Below are positions 5,186 through 6,658 of a DNA stretch of 6,658 nt, in pieces; position 1 is the first letter of the stretch, and every line of letters begins with the position of its first letter. The notes under the pieces were generated by a model. The model worked only from the letters and a program-made list of their open reading frames with translations. It was not told the DNA's origin and did no database searches. A program made the translations under genes and the position numbers. Source of the DNA: a bacterium. Lineage in GTDB: Bacteria > SZUA-79 > Acidulodesulfobacterales > Acidulodesulfobacteraceae. The stretch is from contig JAJYYR010000041.1 of NCBI GenBank assembly GCA_021800805.1, positions 1-6,658 of the forward strand. Direction: 5' to 3'.

Positions 5186-6658
5186 ATGATAAATAAAATA
5201 ATAGATTACAGCATAAATAATCAGTTTTTGGTTTTTGTTTTTATGTTATTTCTTGGGCTTGGAGGGTTATATGCCGTTTACAATATCAGGCTTAACGCCC
5301 TTCCCGATATAGCGCCTTCCGAGGTTATAATCAAAACTGCTTGGCCGGGACAGCCGCCGAACATAGTCCAGCTTCAGGTAACCTACCCTATAGAGTCCTC
5401 GCTTATTTCCGCTCCAAGAGTAAAAGAGGTAAGAGGAAATTCTATGTACGGCACGTCTTTCGTTACGGTCGTATTTAAAAGAGGGACTTCGTTAGGATGG
5501 GCGAGGGCGCAGATACTGACATATCTTTCTCAGGCAAAAAAACTGCTTCCTCCGGGTGTTTCTCCGGTTTTAAGTCCTTACGCAAACGGCGTGGACTGGG
5601 TTTACCAGTATGCGATAATAGACAAAGCGCATAACCAGAGTTTAGCCGATTTATATTCCTATCAGGAGTATTTCCTGAGGTATGCCTTAGAAACCGTGCC
5701 GGGAGTAGCGCAGGTTGCGACTTACGGCGGCTGGAATAAAGAGTATCAGATTACTATTAATCCGAAAGCGCTTCAGTATTATAATTTGTCGTTATCCCGG
5801 GTAATTAATAATATAAAATCTTCCAACTCCGATACCGGAGCAAGAGTTATAAACTCTTCGTCCGGAGTCAGCCATTTAATTTACGTCAAAGGTTATCTTC
5901 ATAATTTAAACCAGATACGAAATATCGTCGTAGGAGAGGCGGCAACGCACACGCCTGTTTTGGTCAAAAACATAGGAACGGTTCAATTAGTGTCTGCTTC
6001 AAGCCGTTCCATATCGGACTTAAACGGCAAAGGACAGATGATAGGAGGGGTGGTCATAAAAGACCAGGGTTCCGACACGCTGAAAGTAATCGCCGCCGTA
6101 AAGGGTAAACTCAAAGAACTTAAAAACTCCCTTCCTAAAGGCGCAAAAATAATAACTACATACGACCAGAGCACGCTCATTCACCGTTCCGTTTCGACGC
6201 TTAAAACCACGCTTATTATGATAGTTTTAATAGTGATATTCGTAATAATGCTCTTCTTATTTCATTTAAGGTCGTCCTTAGTTATAGTTATAATGATTCC
6301 GTTTGCTATTCTCGGGGCATTTTTGCTTATGTATATGCTTCACATAAGCGCCAATATAATGTCCCTCTCCGGTATAGCGCTTGCAATAGGCGCAATGACC
6401 GATTCCGCTATAGTTATGATAGAAAACTCCCATTCGCATCTGGAAATTTTAGAATGCGCGCCCGAAAAATGCCCGTACGGCGGCATGGAAAACAAGGAAG
6501 AGGCGAGAAAACTCTGTATCGTGGATTCGGCAAAAGAGATGGGCAAGCCGCTTTTTTATTCGCTTATTATTATAGCGGTAGGATTTCTGCCTATTTTCTT
6601 TTTGACGGGCGAGGTAGGCGCATTGTTCAGGCCGTTAGCATACACTAAAACATTTTCT
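5186..6658 (+). CDS. cusA: CusA-type HME-RND copper/silver efflux pump (partial, runs off the window)
   Basis: The frame is open from the ATG at 5186 to the window edge, giving 491 residues, roughly the N-terminal half of an RND pump. Transmembrane helix 1 is at about 13-32. The large periplasmic porter loop follows (DIAPSEVIIKT at 41-51 and PGVAQVATYGGWNKEYQI at 172-189). TM2-TM5 lie at about 341-359, 364-385, 390-412 and 456-474. TM4 carries GAMTDSAIVMIEN (402-414), the mark of Cu/Ag pumps. Asp406 matches the proton-relay D405 of E. coli CusA, and Met392 and Met404 match its metal-path M391 and M403. The position of M271 is Ser272 here. The TM4-TM5 cytoplasmic loop has three cysteines (424, 429, 444). 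The central methionine triad lies beyond the window. AGGG nine bases upstream (5173-5176) serves as ribosome binding site. The pump takes Cu(I)/Ag(I) from the periplasm or cytoplasm and is driven by protons. Confidence 0.95.
   Translation, partial: MINKIIDYSINNQFLVFVFMLFLGLGGLYAVYNIRLNALPDIAPSEVIIKTAWPGQPPNIVQLQVTYPIESSLISAPRVKEVRGNSMYGTSFVTVVFKRGTSLGWARAQILTYLSQAKKLLPPGVSPVLSPYANGVDWVYQYAIIDKAHNQSLADLYSYQEYFLRYALETVPGVAQVATYGGWNKEYQITINPKALQYYNLSLSRVINNIKSSNSDTGARVINSSSGVSHLIYVKGYLHNLNQIRNIVVGEAATHTPVLVKNIGTVQLVSASSRSISDLNGKGQMIGGVVIKDQGSDTLKVIAAVKGKLKELKNSLPKGAKIITTYDQSTLIHRSVSTLKTTLIMIVLIVIFVIMLFLFHLRSSLVIVIMIPFAILGAFLLMYMLHISANIMSLSGIALAIGAMTDSAIVMIENSHSHLEILECAPEKCPYGGMENKEEARKLCIVDSAKEMGKPLFYSLIIIAVGFLPIFFLTGEVGALFRPLAYTKTFS

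Noticed and set aside
6454..6648. Plus-strand frame of 64 codons overlapping cusA in another frame
   Set aside because: The CusA frame through this region is strongly conserved, including TM5, so the alternative frame is a shadow.
1..6658. CRISPR array, tRNA, rRNA or insertion sequence
   Set aside because: No regularly spaced repeats, no tRNA-like cloverleaf, no rRNA motifs and no transposase or terminal inverted repeats were seen by eye.

Overview
The window looks like a piece of a low-GC Gram-negative bacterial chromosome. It carries an outer-membrane efflux protein together with an RND pump and its periplasmic adaptor, which implies two membranes. The DNA is AT-rich with AT-rich intergenic regions, and ATA and AAA codons are frequent. 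I cannot name the taxon from the sequence alone. The mixture of a glucoamylase, a DsrE-family sulfur protein and a Cu/Ag exporter would suit an anaerobe or a metal-exposed organism, but that is inference.

Layout. (1) 1-405, plus strand: the C-terminal end of a glycoside hydrolase family 15 glucoamylase that begins upstream. (2) 406-523: a short gap with a strong hairpin (450-502) serving as a two-way terminator between convergent genes. (3) 524-1608, minus strand: a two-gene regulatory unit made of a TetR-family repressor (1018-1608) followed by a DsrE/DsrF-like protein (524-934). Nearly identical palindromes, ATACCGAACATTCGGTAT and a close variant, lie in front of both genes. The tetR copy sits just downstream of a consensus promoter (TTGACA-N18-TATAAT). 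The simplest reading is an autorepressed TetR that also controls the DsrE protein. (4) 1609-1899: a divergent AT-rich intergenic region with promoters facing both ways. (5) 1900-2307, plus strand: an unrecognised membrane or secreted protein of 135 aa with MxMxM and CxxCxxC motifs. (6) 2308-2486: a hairpin, then a candidate promoter whose spacer contains the dyad AAGGA-N4-TCCTT. (7) 2487-6658, plus strand: a cusCBA-type operon with an outer-membrane factor (2487-3794), a membrane fusion protein (3832-5145) and an HME-RND pump (5186 to beyond the window edge).

How the parts work together. CusA, CusB and CusC homologues form a trans-envelope channel that exports monovalent copper or silver. The pump keeps the copper-family signature GAMxDxAIVMIEN and the methionines matching E. 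coli CusA M391 and M403. The adaptor has no obvious N-terminal heavy-metal-binding (CPMHP) domain. It carries instead a long C-terminal tail rich in M-x2-M motifs. No separate CusF-like chaperone is seen, so this tail and the 135-aa Cys/Met protein are the best candidates for periplasmic metal delivery. No copper sensor is encoded in the window, and the TetR palindrome is not found in front of the efflux genes.

The observations most worth following are the paired TetR operators, the 135-aa protein, the methionine-rich adaptor tail and the cysteine-containing cytoplasmic loop of the pump.
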